From: CBDVBZ01 sp965372355
Lineage (GTDB): Bacteria; Krumholzibacteriota; Krumholzibacteriia; WVZY01
Length of the DNA stretch: 64,000 nt
NCBI GenBank assembly: GCA_965372355.1
Contig: CBDVBZ010000004.1
Span: 26,003-90,002 of the forward strand
Direction of reading: 5' to 3'
Shown here in pieces: positions 19,063 through 28,394 of this stretch. The translations under genes and the position numbers were made by a program. Positions within the stretch are counted from its first letter, which is position 1. Each line of letters starts with the position of its first letter. The notes under the pieces are model-generated. The model was given only the letters and a program-made list of their open reading frames with translations, was not told the DNA's origin and searched no databases.

Positions 19063-20481
19063 TCAAGAGCTCAACTTGGCGTCCGGGATTACAGAGTCCA
19101 GAAACGAACGGATCCCGGCCCCGTCACCGCGTTCTGCAAGCTCGCCGAGCCGGCCGAGCACTTGCTGCTGATCCCAGCCGTCCGGCAAGCCAGGACGGGC
19201 TGTCAGAATGTAGTTATGGGCTGAGTCCTCGATCAGTTCTCCATCGGCAACAAGATTCTCGTGCAGCTTCTCGCCGGGTCTGAGCCCACTTTGCTTGATC
19301 ACAATGTCATCTTCCGGCCTCAGCCCGTGCAGGGCGATGAGATCCTTGGCAATCTCCATGATTTTGATCGGAGAGCCCATTTGAAGGATAAAGATCTCGC
19401 CACCTTTTCCCATCATCGACGCCTGGATGACGAGCATACAGGCCTCTTTGAGCGTCATAAAAAAGCGAGACGCTCGCGCGTCGCTGACCGTGACGGGCCC
19501 ACCGGCCCGGATCTGGCGTATGAAAAGCGGCACGACGCTTCCTCGGCTTCCCAAAACATTGCCAAAACGGACCGTGATGAGACGCGGGTTGTCTGCTTCT
19601 TCTGCCCCCTCGATCATCAGGTATTCGGCGATCCGTTTGGTTGCGCCCATGACACCCACCGGACGGACGGCCTTATCCGTGGAGATCAGAACCAGCCGCT
19701 CGGTTTCCGCGTCACGACAGATCCGAATGATGTTTGCGGTGCCGAAAACGTTGTTCTTTACCGCCTCTTCGGGATGACTCTCCATATAATGGACATGCTT
19801 GTGGGCGGCGGTGTGATATACAAACTCCGGATGAAGACGATCGAACACATGCGACAAACCGTTCGCATCGCGTATATCCGCAATGACGGGTGTGATCTTC
19901 AAATGAGGATGGGCCGTGCGAAGCTCCTCCTCGATCCGGAACACTTGGTTTTCCCCCCGGCCGAGCAGGTGGATCTCGCTCAAACCAAACCTGGCCAGTT
20001 GACGGCAAATCTCCCCCCCGATCGAGCCACCGGCCCCCGTGACCATCACGGAACGTCCCGAAAGCTCTCCACCGATCGCGTCTTCATCGAACTCGACGGT
20101 TTCCCGTCCGAGCAGGTCATCCGGGTGTACTTCCCGGATCTGCTCGAGATGAACCGGCCCCTGGATGATCTCGATGAGACCTGGGACGATCTTGAATGTC
20201 ACACCCGCGTCGCGGCACAGTGCCACTACCCGGCGTACAAACTCGCGAGAGCCCGAGGGGACGGCAATGATTGCCTCTTCGACGTGTTCACGCCGGGCAA
20301 CGTGCGGCAACTCACCGCTTCCCCCAAAGACGCGGAAACCCTCTATCGTCTTTCCGTGCAGGGTTGTGTCGTCGTCCAGGTATCCGACGATATCCAGTCC
20401 GGCTTCCTTGTGCGACTGGATTTCGCGGACCACCATGATGCCGGCCTCACCGGCACCAATTATGATAACGCGTTTTGACAT
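19063..20481 (-). CDS. Nucleotide-sugar 4,6-dehydratase/epimerase, FlaA1/CapD type without membrane anchor
   Basis: Protein of 472 residues with two Rossmann units: a CoA-binding-like N-terminal domain (IIGAGEAGIM, residues 6-15) and an extended short-chain dehydrogenase domain (VTGAGGSIGGE). The signature STDKAVRPVGVMGATKR carries Ser, Met and Lys at the catalytic positions, with Met in place of the usual Tyr, as in UDP-GlcNAc 4,6-dehydratases of the WbpM/PglF/FlaA1 group. The usual four N-terminal membrane helices of CapD/WbpM are missing, so it should be soluble. The ATG at 20481 starts the Rossmann fold; the longer frame to 20616 overlaps the propeller gene. Confidence 0.85.
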   Translation of the reverse strand: MSKRVIIIGAGEAGIMVVREIQSHKEAGLDIVGYLDDDTTLHGKTIEGFRVFGGSGELPHVARREHVEEAIIAVPSGSREFVRRVVALCRDAGVTFKIVPGLIEIIQGPVHLEQIREVHPDDLLGRETVEFDEDAIGGELSGRSVMVTGAGGSIGGEICRQLARFGLSEIHLLGRGENQVFRIEEELRTAHPHLKITPVIADIRDANGLSHVFDRLHPEFVYHTAAHKHVHYMESHPEEAVKNNVFGTANIIRICRDAETERLVLISTDKAVRPVGVMGATKRIAEYLMIEGAEEADNPRLITVRFGNVLGSRGSVVPLFIRQIRAGGPVTVSDARASRFFMTLKEACMLVIQASMMGKGGEIFILQMGSPIKIMEIAKDLIALHGLRPEDDIVIKQSGLRPGEKLHENLVADGELIEDSAHNYILTARPGLPDGWDQQQVLGRLGELAERGDGAGIRSFLDSVIPDAKLSS

Positions 20482-20507
20482 GGCAATTCTGCCCGGACAC
20501 TCCCGAT

Positions 20508-22883
20508 CTAGCGAATCAACGAGATCGTTCTGACGACCGTGCCCGTGTCCGCCGATATTCGAACCAGATATACACCGCTTGCCGCGAAAAACCCGGATTC
20601 CGTCGTCAGATCCCACACCTCGCGTTCATTGGGACGGACGTTTTCCTCCGCGTGGACCAGCTCGCCTTCCAGTGTGTAGATCTCGATGTCGACCGGGCTG
20701 TTGTGATTCGCGATCTTCAACATGGTGTGGCCCCGGCGCGGGCGAATCGGGTTTGGGTATAGATAGACCTTTGAAAGATCCGTCGGGCCCGGTTCCAATG
20801 ACGACAGATCCAGTATAGATAAACCACCCGCGGTTGCAATGTAAAGCAGGTTCTGAGTCGGATGCAGCGTGAGGGCATGACAGAGCGCATCGGCCAGCGC
20901 CGACACAACCTTCTTCTGGTCAGGAAAGAAAAGACTCAGTTGCTCCCGCCACGCGGCCTGCGTAGTGAAGGACAAGATCTCGCGCTCATTGTCCCGGCTG
21001 ATCCGGTTCAGACCCAAATCGGTGGCCACCCAAAGGTTTTCGTCGTGGTCGAGCGCAAGATCCATAACGGCGTTGCTGAGTAATTCGCCCCCCAACCCAC
21101 GCTTCGCTTGAAACCTTCTGAACAAACCGTTCTCGTATCCATAAACCCCCGCTTTCGTACCCACCCACACAACCCCGTCGCTCCGCACGGTCACGGCGGA
21201 CACGTCTCCGCCGTCGAAGTCATCGGCGACCGTACCCAAATGGGTCCACACATCGCCCGACAGATCGAAGAGGCTGGCTTTGTCGTACCCTCCGGTTCTC
21301 CACTCCCGGACGCCGTCCGATGCGTCCGCAACCCAGACCACCCCCCCGGGGCCAAAAGCGACGTCTGTGATATCGCCCACTTGCATGCCGAGGTTTGTGC
21401 TCGTGGGCGTGATGTGCCGCCATTCGTTTCCGTCTTCGCTCAAGATACTGATGCCGCGCCATTCGTCCGGGGCTGTTCCGCCGGGGTCGACAGCGTGCAG
21501 AAACCACCGGTTGCCCGCGGGGTCTTCCATTGCCCTATGGTGTCTCAACGATCCCAAACCGTCGCCGCCACCGGATCCGATGTCGTGATGTGTCCAGATA
21601 TCGTTTTCGTACGAAAGATCCAAACCATCCTCCAGCTGGTCAACCTCTATCTCCGGCACTAACGGCCTCCACAACGAACAGAACCACTTCGATCCTTGCG
21701 AATCGGCAAGTAAGGCGAGGTTCGTGGACCGAGTACTCAGATTCGTGTCACCAACGGCGGGGTTGTAGTTGAACCACGTTCCACTCGGTGTCAGTTTGCC
21801 AACGCCAAAGCTCGCACTCGACACCCACAACGACCCATCGATATCGAATGAGCTGCGACGCAGGTCTCTGCCCGTTGGCGCGTTGGCGCGCAGATCCCGC
21901 ACGGTCGTTCCATCAAAAAGGAGAAGGTATCCACCGCGGCCGCGGCTCACCTGGCCGGTTCCCATATAGACCGTCCCATCCACCATGGGTTGAAGTCCGC
22001 GGGTCTCGGCCTGGCTGTTGAGCCCGTACTTGTGGAAGATGTGGACAAAGCTATGGGTGATCCACCCGCTGCCGTCGTTTTCGAACAACCGGGAATTCGA
22101 CGCCGCCCAAAGCTTCTGTCCGCCAAACTTGATCGAGAAGATCGATTCTGTGCCGAGCCCCGCCGGGATCCACGTGCCGCCAGAATCATCGAGATACGCC
22201 AGACCAGCGCTGGTACCTACCCACAGTGCGGTGTCGTCTCTGGCAAACACGTGTGCATTGAGACTCGGGAGACCGTTCGATACCTCCTCCGTGAAGCCAA
22301 GACGGTCGCGTCTGGCGACACCGTTGTCCGTCGCAAACCACAGGAAGTCACCGTCGACAAAGACGTCCGCGATCTCCTCGCTCGGCAGACTGTCCGTGGG
22401 AAACCGGGAACTCGGAAACCCGGCAACGATGAGACCGGCGCCGGCCTTGGTGCCGTAAACAACACTGTCTCCCCAGGCCGTCACCGTTGTTATGCGATCG
22501 TCGGCAATCCCATCCCCGGTGGCCTCGAATGTGCTCACATCGAACCCCCCGGGCACGAAGTCGAGCCGGGCAATCCCCAACCGGTCGGTTCCGACCCAAA
22601 GCGAGCCCTTGCTGTCGAACGCAAGACACGTGAGAAAGCTCGTTGGAAGACCGATCGTGTTGGTAAACTGTTCGAAGGTCGAGTCGTCGGGTTGGTATAC
22701 GAGAAGTCCGCCGCTCGTCGCGCAGTAGAGTTCCCCGTCCCTCATGACGATCTCCGAAATGAGGTTTGGGTTGATATGATTGACCCACTCGCTCTGCTGG
22801 GCTTCGGCGTCCTCACGCCAGATCGTAGCGATGGCAATGAGAACGAGGAGGTGTCTCGAGATTCGACGGATTGGGCTGATCAT
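20508..22883 (-). CDS. Secreted two-component-regulator-type beta-propeller protein with FlgD-like C terminus
   Basis: Protein of 791 residues beginning with a basic, hydrophobic signal-like segment (RRISRHLLVLIAIATI). It contains many Reg_prop-like blades, recognisable as repeats such as GSLWVGTDRLGIARLD, LWVGTSAGLAYLD, VVWVGTKAGVYGYENG and LWVATDLGLNRI. Unlike sensor kinases with this propeller, no kinase or membrane segment follows. The C terminus is an immunoglobulin-like FlgD/secretion-tail module (VYLYPNPIRP, then GVYLVRISADTG). It is probably extracytoplasmic with an unknown ligand. The ATG at 22883 is preferred; an upstream GTG at 22901 is an alternative, and neither has a good ribosome-binding site. 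Confidence 0.75.
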   Translation of the reverse strand: MISPIRRISRHLLVLIAIATIWREDAEAQQSEWVNHINPNLISEIVMRDGELYCATSGGLLVYQPDDSTFEQFTNTIGLPTSFLTCLAFDSKGSLWVGTDRLGIARLDFVPGGFDVSTFEATGDGIADDRITTVTAWGDSVVYGTKAGAGLIVAGFPSSRFPTDSLPSEEIADVFVDGDFLWFATDNGVARRDRLGFTEEVSNGLPSLNAHVFARDDTALWVGTSAGLAYLDDSGGTWIPAGLGTESIFSIKFGGQKLWAASNSRLFENDGSGWITHSFVHIFHKYGLNSQAETRGLQPMVDGTVYMGTGQVSRGRGGYLLLFDGTTVRDLRANAPTGRDLRRSSFDIDGSLWVSSASFGVGKLTPSGTWFNYNPAVGDTNLSTRSTNLALLADSQGSKWFCSLWRPLVPEIEVDQLEDGLDLSYENDIWTHHDIGSGGGDGLGSLRHHRAMEDPAGNRWFLHAVDPGGTAPDEWRGISILSEDGNEWRHITPTSTNLGMQVGDITDVAFGPGGVVWVADASDGVREWRTGGYDKASLFDLSGDVWTHLGTVADDFDGGDVSAVTVRSDGVVWVGTKAGVYGYENGLFRRFQAKRGLGGELLSNAVMDLALDHDENLWVATDLGLNRISRDNEREILSFTTQAAWREQLSLFFPDQKKVVSALADALCHALTLHPTQNLLYIATAGGLSILDLSSLEPGPTDLSKVYLYPNPIRPRRGHTMLKIANHNSPVDIEIYTLEGELVHAEENVRPNEREVWDLTTESGFFAASGVYLVRISADTGTVVRTISLIR

Positions 22884-22905
22884 TGGTGGTATAGCGCGCA
22901 CTACC

Positions 22906-25026
22906 CTAAAGAGGCTGCTTGAGTCTCAGGCTGCGTTTTCTTCCCATTAGAATATTGCCAAACGTCACCACAAGGATCTTCACATCCCTGCCCAACGACC
23001 AATTCCTCGTGTAGCTGGCATCCTGTGCCAGAAGATCTTCCAGGGAGATCTCGTCGTAACGCCCGGCTCTCCACAGGCCGGTCACTCCCGGGCGAACGTC
23101 AAAACGAAAGCCCGCCTTGGAATCGAGCATATCCGCATGCGACGACGGCATCGGATACGGACCGACGATGCTCAGCTTTCCTGTGACCACCAACCAAAAG
23201 AGGGGCGAATTGACGATATCAGAGGGGCCGTTCGAACTCCTTGCATCGGCTACCGGCAACATGAAGGCCTCACCACACAACCCAAGCCTTGACTCTCGAG
23301 AGAAAGGTGTCCTCCCGCGAATCGATGCATACATAAAGTATAACACGCTAAACGGCAGCGACACTACCAGAAAAACCACACCGATGCCGATATCAAGCAG
23401 TCGTTTACCCAGTTTGTCGATCGCATAACGCGTATCCCTGCGGTAGGCGATCGCCGGACGACCGGCCAGATCGGTCACCTCAGCCTGATGGATAACGAGT
23501 CCCGAGAAGTCCGCCACAACAGTGACATCCAGAACCCGTTTGCGCCCCATGACGATGATATCCGTCATCCGGTCCTCCGGCACGGCTCCGGGCAGCAATA
23601 TGAGTTCCTGAACGCGAAACCTGTCAACAATCTCACCGATCTCAGAGACATCACCCAGGCTCCGTTGATGCTCACCGTCGGTCGCCACAATACCCACAAT
23701 GTCCAGACCGCTGGAGGCGCCCCCGCGGAGCTCCTGCTCGAGCGCTCTTGCCTCTGAAAGGGCTCCTACGATGCAGACCCTCTTGAGATCGAGCTTCTGA
23801 GCGAGCAGCGCCCGGTGAAAACGCCGCAGGAGCGACCGTAGCAGCCAGTCGTAAAGTATGGCGAACGGAACCAGGAACGCGACAACCAACCTCGAGTAGC
23901 TCTGAATCTGGCTCAGATAGGTACTGGCCATGAGCAACACGGAGGAAAAGATCACTGCCCGGCCGATGGCGAAAAGCTCGTCCACCCGCGATGTGTCACG
24001 TCGGATTCTATACAGACCCAGAACCAAGAACGTGAAAACAAAAAGGATGTTCTGGTAAATCGTAAACTTGTCGTACGCCTGAAGCGGGAACAGCGGCTTC
24101 GCAAGAAAATCTCCGAGCGCCAGCCTCGAATAGTACGCCGATAGGAACGCGAGGTTGAACGCGACAAGGTCAGCCCCGAGAAAGAGCGTGACCTTCAACA
24201 CCTCTCTGTATTTCTTGAGCGCATAGAAAACGGCGTTCCACTTCTCGTAATAACGGATCAAGCTGGCAAGATGCGCCACAAAGGGCCGGTTGAGCACCGA
24301 CTTTGCACTCTCGCGGGCATGGTCATGGACCACCACGGCCTCCGGGTGATAATAGACGTCCCAGCGCTTCTGCTTCATCCGGTAGCACCAGTCGACATCC
24401 TCGAAATACAGAAAGAACCGCTCGTCCATCATCCCGACGGACTCCACCGCTTCGCGCCGAACAAGCATGCACGCTCCCAGCACCCAGTCAACCTTTGCCG
24501 TCGTCTCGTGATTAAAATCCAACATGAGATGTTTGGAGATCACCGAGGAGTTTCTGAAGATCCTTCCGAGAGGTGTTCTTCGGAGAAGGAGAACTCTCCA
24601 GTTATAAAACCTGCGGCAGGAATACTGGAGGTTGCCGTCGTAGAAAACCAGCTTAGGAGCGACGATACCCGCATCCGGAGTTTTCTCCATGAACTGATAG
24701 AGCGTTCTTATCGAATGCTCCCGGATAACCGTGTCGGGATTCAGAATCAGCAAGTATCTTCCACGAGCCCGTTGTATACCCAGATTCACGGCGACCGAAA
24801 AGCCGGCGTTTCTCGTACCGGCACTGAGATCGACCCATGGATAACAGTCTTGCACCAACTGAGAAGTGCCGTCGGAACTCGCGTTGTCCACGACAATGAC
24901 TTCCGTCCGGTCGAACATGCTCTGCTTTTTGAGTGAATCAAGGCAGAGCCCGAGAACCGAGCGGCTGTTGTGCGTGACAATAACGACTGAAACGTCCACG
25001 GTGGAATCAGTCTCTCTGAAAGGCAT
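22906..25026 (-). CDS. GT2 glycosyltransferase fused to a WcaJ/WbaP-like sugar-phosphotransferase with degenerate active site
   Basis: Fusion protein of about 706 residues. The first 240 residues are a rhamnosyltransferase-type GT2 domain (VVIVTHNSRSVLGL, NAGFSVAVNLG, a DVDWCYR acceptor motif). Next come about four membrane helices, a CoA-binding-like domain (CIVGALSEARALEQEL) and a C-terminal polyprenyl-phosphate sugar-phosphotransferase-like domain (KRLLDIGIGVVFLVVSLP onward, then GKLSIVGPYPMP and VRPGVTGLW). In active members the segment before LVGPRP reads SLDELPQLWNVLRGEMS and supplies the catalytic Asp-Glu pair; here it reads VNSPLFWLVVTGKLS, with no Asp-Glu. The start is uncertain: ATG at 25041 or 25026 or GTG at 24999 are possible, all near the end of the preceding gene. 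Confidence 0.75.
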   Translation of the reverse strand: MPFRETDSTVDVSVVIVTHNSRSVLGLCLDSLKKQSMFDRTEVIVVDNASSDGTSQLVQDCYPWVDLSAGTRNAGFSVAVNLGIQRARGRYLLILNPDTVIREHSIRTLYQFMEKTPDAGIVAPKLVFYDGNLQYSCRRFYNWRVLLLRRTPLGRIFRNSSVISKHLMLDFNHETTAKVDWVLGACMLVRREAVESVGMMDERFFLYFEDVDWCYRMKQKRWDVYYHPEAVVVHDHARESAKSVLNRPFVAHLASLIRYYEKWNAVFYALKKYREVLKVTLFLGADLVAFNLAFLSAYYSRLALGDFLAKPLFPLQAYDKFTIYQNILFVFTFLVLGLYRIRRDTSRVDELFAIGRAVIFSSVLLMASTYLSQIQSYSRLVVAFLVPFAILYDWLLRSLLRRFHRALLAQKLDLKRVCIVGALSEARALEQELRGGASSGLDIVGIVATDGEHQRSLGDVSEIGEIVDRFRVQELILLPGAVPEDRMTDIIVMGRKRVLDVTVVADFSGLVIHQAEVTDLAGRPAIAYRRDTRYAIDKLGKRLLDIGIGVVFLVVSLPFSVLYFMYASIRGRTPFSRESRLGLCGEAFMLPVADARSSNGPSDIVNSPLFWLVVTGKLSIVGPYPMPSSHADMLDSKAGFRFDVRPGVTGLWRAGRYDEISLEDLLAQDASYTRNWSLGRDVKILVVTFGNILMGRKRSLRLKQPL

Positions 25027-25732
25027 CACGGAGTGATTCAAAACGAAGCTTCCACACCAGAAAAACCGCTTCCCATACGATTCGACGAGACATCTTCGAG
25101 GCCCCGCTCGTTCTGTCCACGAAGATGATCGGAATTTCCTTGATCCGGAACTTCTTTCTCCAGACGTAATGGTTCACTTCGATTTGAAAGGAATAGCCGT
25201 CACTCTTGATCTCATCGAGGGGGAGGCTCTCGAGAACCTCTCGACGAAAGCACTTGAATCCGCCGGTGGCGTCTTTTAGCGGCATACCGGTGACGAACCG
25301 CGTATAGATGTTGGCCCCCACGCTCAGAAAGAGCCTCGATAGAGGCCAGTTCATCACGGTGATGCCGTCGAGATACCTCGAGCCTAGCACGAGGTCCGCG
25401 TCCTTGATCGCCTCGAGAAATTCGGGCAACGCACCGGGATCGTGCGAGAAATCAGCATCCATCTCGAACACAAACTGCACAGAAGTGTTCTGCAGCGCCC
25501 ATTTGAACCCCGCGATATAGGCGCTGCCCAGGCCCAGCTTACTCGGGCGTCGCAGCACGTGCAGTCGGTCGTTCGTCTTGGTCAACTCGTCGACGCGATC
25601 GCCGGTGCCATCCGGAGAGTTATCGTCGACAACGAGAACGCCGATGTCGAAATTGAGGCTGAAAATCTTCTCAATGAGCGCATCGATGTTTTCGCGCTCA
25701 TTGTATGTCGGAACGATTACGAGCGTTTCCAA
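25007..25732 (-). CDS. Polyprenol-phosphate mannose synthase-like GT2 (Dpm1 family)
   Basis: Cytoplasmic-face GT2 enzyme of 241 residues, without membrane helices, that transfers mannose (or glucose) from a nucleotide to polyprenyl phosphate. It has IVPTYNERENI at the N terminus, VVDDNSPDGTGD and EMDADFSHDP as nucleotide and metal motifs, and LGSRYLDG, all matching Dpm1 and Ppm1 proteins. The start is a TTG at 25732 with GGGGAAG 6 bases upstream, within the end of the YfhO gene. The product would be a donor for the GT-C enzymes YfhO, DUF2723 and the GT39-like protein of this locus. Confidence 0.87.
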   Translation of the reverse strand: METLVIVPTYNERENIDALIEKIFSLNFDIGVLVVDDNSPDGTGDRVDELTKTNDRLHVLRRPSKLGLGSAYIAGFKWALQNTSVQFVFEMDADFSHDPGALPEFLEAIKDADLVLGSRYLDGITVMNWPLSRLFLSVGANIYTRFVTGMPLKDATGGFKCFRREVLESLPLDEIKSDGYSFQIEVNHYVWRKKFRIKEIPIIFVDRTSGASKMSRRIVWEAVFLVWKLRFESLRDAFQRD

Positions 25733-28317
25733 ATCATTCTTCCCCGCAGGTTGAAGACAACGGCAAAAAGCAGTATGCCAAGGGCTGTGGCGAACGTGAT
25801 AACCGACACCGCCAGCGATTTCTTTAGCAGCGACATGTCGTAACGAAACACGATGTCATGATCGCCGGCGGGCAGCGCCACCGCCCGCAGAACGTGGTTG
25901 GCACGGATGATCTCTCCGGGCTCACCATCCACCTCGACCTGCCAGCCCGGGTAATAAATCTCGCCCAACACCATCAGCGCCGGGGACGGCAACGACGCCT
26001 GCACCCGGATCTCGTTGAAACGGTACTCCGTTATCTCCGCCGTGGCACCCTCGCGGGACACCGGCTCGATAGACGGGGCCTTCTCGAGAAGCGCGGTCCG
26101 CGACACATCGAGGCGCCTGTCGGCCAGCAACGTCTGTAGGGCCTGCGAACCCGGGCGCACCTCGAACCGATCGACAAAGAACACACGCGGCAACGCGTGT
26201 GTGTTCTCATAGACGAACTTCTCCCGGCCAGTGCGGTCCATCCCGCGCCACAGCATCTTGAAGACCGGGTCCTCGCCGAGCGGATTCGACGTGACCAGAT
26301 ACCGGACATTGAGCATGTCTGCCATCCGATAGTCGTTTCTCTGAACCGCGATATCAAGAGCATCGATGAACTCCTTGTAGATCGACAGCTTGGCGGGTTG
26401 GTAGCCGCCTATCGACGAGATTCCGAAGTTCATGTACCGGTTCGTCTCGAAATCACCAACAACAGGGCGAGACGGATGAAGCATCGGGAAGACGCGAAAC
26501 CGGCCGCCCTGTTTCTGGAGAAACTCGACCACGGCGTCCGGCTCGAGCACCCTGTTCGAATCATCTACTGACCTTATTATGCTCATCTGCGGATTTCGAA
26601 ACAGCTTCTCGGGATAAATGATGTGACGGTCCACGAGATAGATATCCAGCATCCCCACACCCAGTACCGCCAGCACCAGGGCCAGTGCGCCGATATGTCG
26701 TTTGAAAAAGGCCCAGACCAGCGACGCGGTCACGAGGAACAGTACGGAGAACTTGACAAGATCCGTAAACAGGTGTCCCCCGACGATTCGTGCGAGCTCG
26801 AGCTGTTCCCTTACCGAGCGCACGTTTCGGATCCTGTCGGCTATCGATTCGGTGAATCCGCCCGTCCAGTAGCTGTACGTGACGAGAACAATCAGCAGAA
26901 CGGCCGCCGCTGCGATCGCCGCCCTGAGCGCAGAACGGCTGCCCCTTATGGGATCGTACTTGAGCGCAGCCGATAAACCGATCCCGCAGAGCAGAACCAG
27001 CCCGAGCTGCTGAACGATCAACACCATAACAGGCACCCGGAACTTGTTGAAATACGGGAGGAACTTGAAGAGCGGGCCATAGAGCAGGGGAAGATGCTTG
27101 CCAAAGGCGACCAGGGTCGTCACGGCCACGACAAAGACGAGAAACCATGTGAAACGCGTTCGCGCGATAAGCACGGCGACGACGGCAAAGAATGCTACGA
27201 TCACACCCACGTAGTTGGCGTAATCCGTAAAAGGCATGTGCCCGAAATAGTAAAATTTGCCAAACCCGAACGCGAACGGTACCAGAAAACTCAACGTTTC
27301 GGCGGGATGAAGACTCCAGTTGGTGGCGTAGTCATAGGTGAGCCCACCTCCACCCGCGGCACCGCGGATCGAGTACTGCGCGTAGTCGTGCACGGGCAGA
27401 AACAACACCGCGCTGATACCCAGCGCTCCCAGAACGATGAGGGCCAAAACACCAACGGCACCTCCGACATCCACCAATGCCGCGCGTTTCGCCGACGAGG
27501 CTCCACGCTCGTAGGCATCTTTCAGGAATCCGAACACCGGGGGATCGGCTGCGCTCACCCCGCGAAACGCGTCCTTGATCTTGAGCGTCCCGAAAAAGAC
27601 CACATGCATACCGATCAACGCAAACGTGTAGTAGGAGATCTGAAGATGCGACCTCAAAAACTGAAATCCGAGCAGGACCGTAAGGGCGCTCGCGTTGAGC
27701 AGAACACCCTTACCTCTCCATAAACGATCCCAGAAGAACAAGGCAAACGGCATGTACCCCACCGCGCTTGCCTGGCTACCGTGACCGTTGGCCCCTACGG
27801 CGACTTGGTTGGGCATCCACATCATCATGACCCCAACGCCTGCCGCTATGAGGAAATTGACCCCACGGCCGATCAGGATTAACCACACGCCGAGCCCCAA
27901 GAAGAAGATGTGGAAGAGAAGCCACGTGGTGTTGGGAAACTTGAGCTTTGTGATCAGAAAACCGGTGACTACCGTGATGGGATACACATGAGGGACGTAG
28001 GTCATGCTGCCGTAACTCGGCATCCCCGAGAACAGGTGTGGGTTCCACTGAGGGTACTCGCCCTCACTCATTGCTTTTTTGATCGGAGTCGACAGACTGA
28101 GCGCCGACTCCACGTCACCGGCCACGAAGAGCTTGTTCTCAAAAACGAGTTCCGGGTACAGCACGCATATGGCGGCGATGAGAATAAAGATCGAGATGAG
28201 TGCCTGGTGGACAACGGGAATGCTCGCAGGCAGACCACCTTTCGCGGACGGACGATGGTTGACGGCAGCCGCCTTCTTTTCTGCGGCCCCACCTCTCTTT
28301 TTCTTCCTTTTCGCCAT
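25717..28317 (-). CDS. YfhO-family membrane protein (GT-C type glycosyltransferase)
   Basis: Large membrane protein of 866 residues. A lysine-rich start (MAKRKKKRGG) is followed by some 12 hydrophobic segments and a C-terminal extracytoplasmic domain with GEIYYPGWQVEVDG, characteristic of YfhO proteins; a last helix ends the protein. The conserved early loop contains GDVESAL and YPQWNPHLFSGMP, the acidic site region. In Gram-positive bacteria YfhO relatives glycosylate teichoic acids using lipid-linked sugars; here the acceptor is unknown. The ATG at 28317 has GGAAGGA upstream; the longer open frame to 28443 has no support. Confidence 0.8.
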   Translation of the reverse strand: MAKRKKKRGGAAEKKAAAVNHRPSAKGGLPASIPVVHQALISIFILIAAICVLYPELVFENKLFVAGDVESALSLSTPIKKAMSEGEYPQWNPHLFSGMPSYGSMTYVPHVYPITVVTGFLITKLKFPNTTWLLFHIFFLGLGVWLILIGRGVNFLIAAGVGVMMMWMPNQVAVGANGHGSQASAVGYMPFALFFWDRLWRGKGVLLNASALTVLLGFQFLRSHLQISYYTFALIGMHVVFFGTLKIKDAFRGVSAADPPVFGFLKDAYERGASSAKRAALVDVGGAVGVLALIVLGALGISAVLFLPVHDYAQYSIRGAAGGGGLTYDYATNWSLHPAETLSFLVPFAFGFGKFYYFGHMPFTDYANYVGVIVAFFAVVAVLIARTRFTWFLVFVVAVTTLVAFGKHLPLLYGPLFKFLPYFNKFRVPVMVLIVQQLGLVLLCGIGLSAALKYDPIRGSRSALRAAIAAAAVLLIVLVTYSYWTGGFTESIADRIRNVRSVREQLELARIVGGHLFTDLVKFSVLFLVTASLVWAFFKRHIGALALVLAVLGVGMLDIYLVDRHIIYPEKLFRNPQMSIIRSVDDSNRVLEPDAVVEFLQKQGGRFRVFPMLHPSRPVVGDFETNRYMNFGISSIGGYQPAKLSIYKEFIDALDIAVQRNDYRMADMLNVRYLVTSNPLGEDPVFKMLWRGMDRTGREKFVYENTHALPRVFFVDRFEVRPGSQALQTLLADRRLDVSRTALLEKAPSIEPVSREGATAEITEYRFNEIRVQASLPSPALMVLGEIYYPGWQVEVDGEPGEIIRANHVLRAVALPAGDHDIVFRYDMSLLKKSLAVSVITFATALGILLFAVVFNLRGRMIWKRS

Positions 28318-28331
28318 AGAGTTGGATCCTT

Positions 28332-28358
28332 CCGATGATGGTACCACACCGTCATCGG
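28332..28358 (-). repeat. 27-base inverted repeat in front of the YfhO gene
   Basis: CCGATGA and TCATCGG form a 7-base-pair stem, extended after one mismatch by GGT/ACC, around a five-base loop. It lies in the 77-base gap between the GT4 gene and the YfhO gene, directly upstream of the GGAAGGA ribosome-binding site. It could be an operator or an mRNA hairpin that modulates translation or mRNA stability. No T tract follows, so it is not a typical terminator. Confidence 0.5.
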
Positions 28359-28394
28359 GCCGTAAATCAAGGAATGTACGTGCTTTAACGCTCC

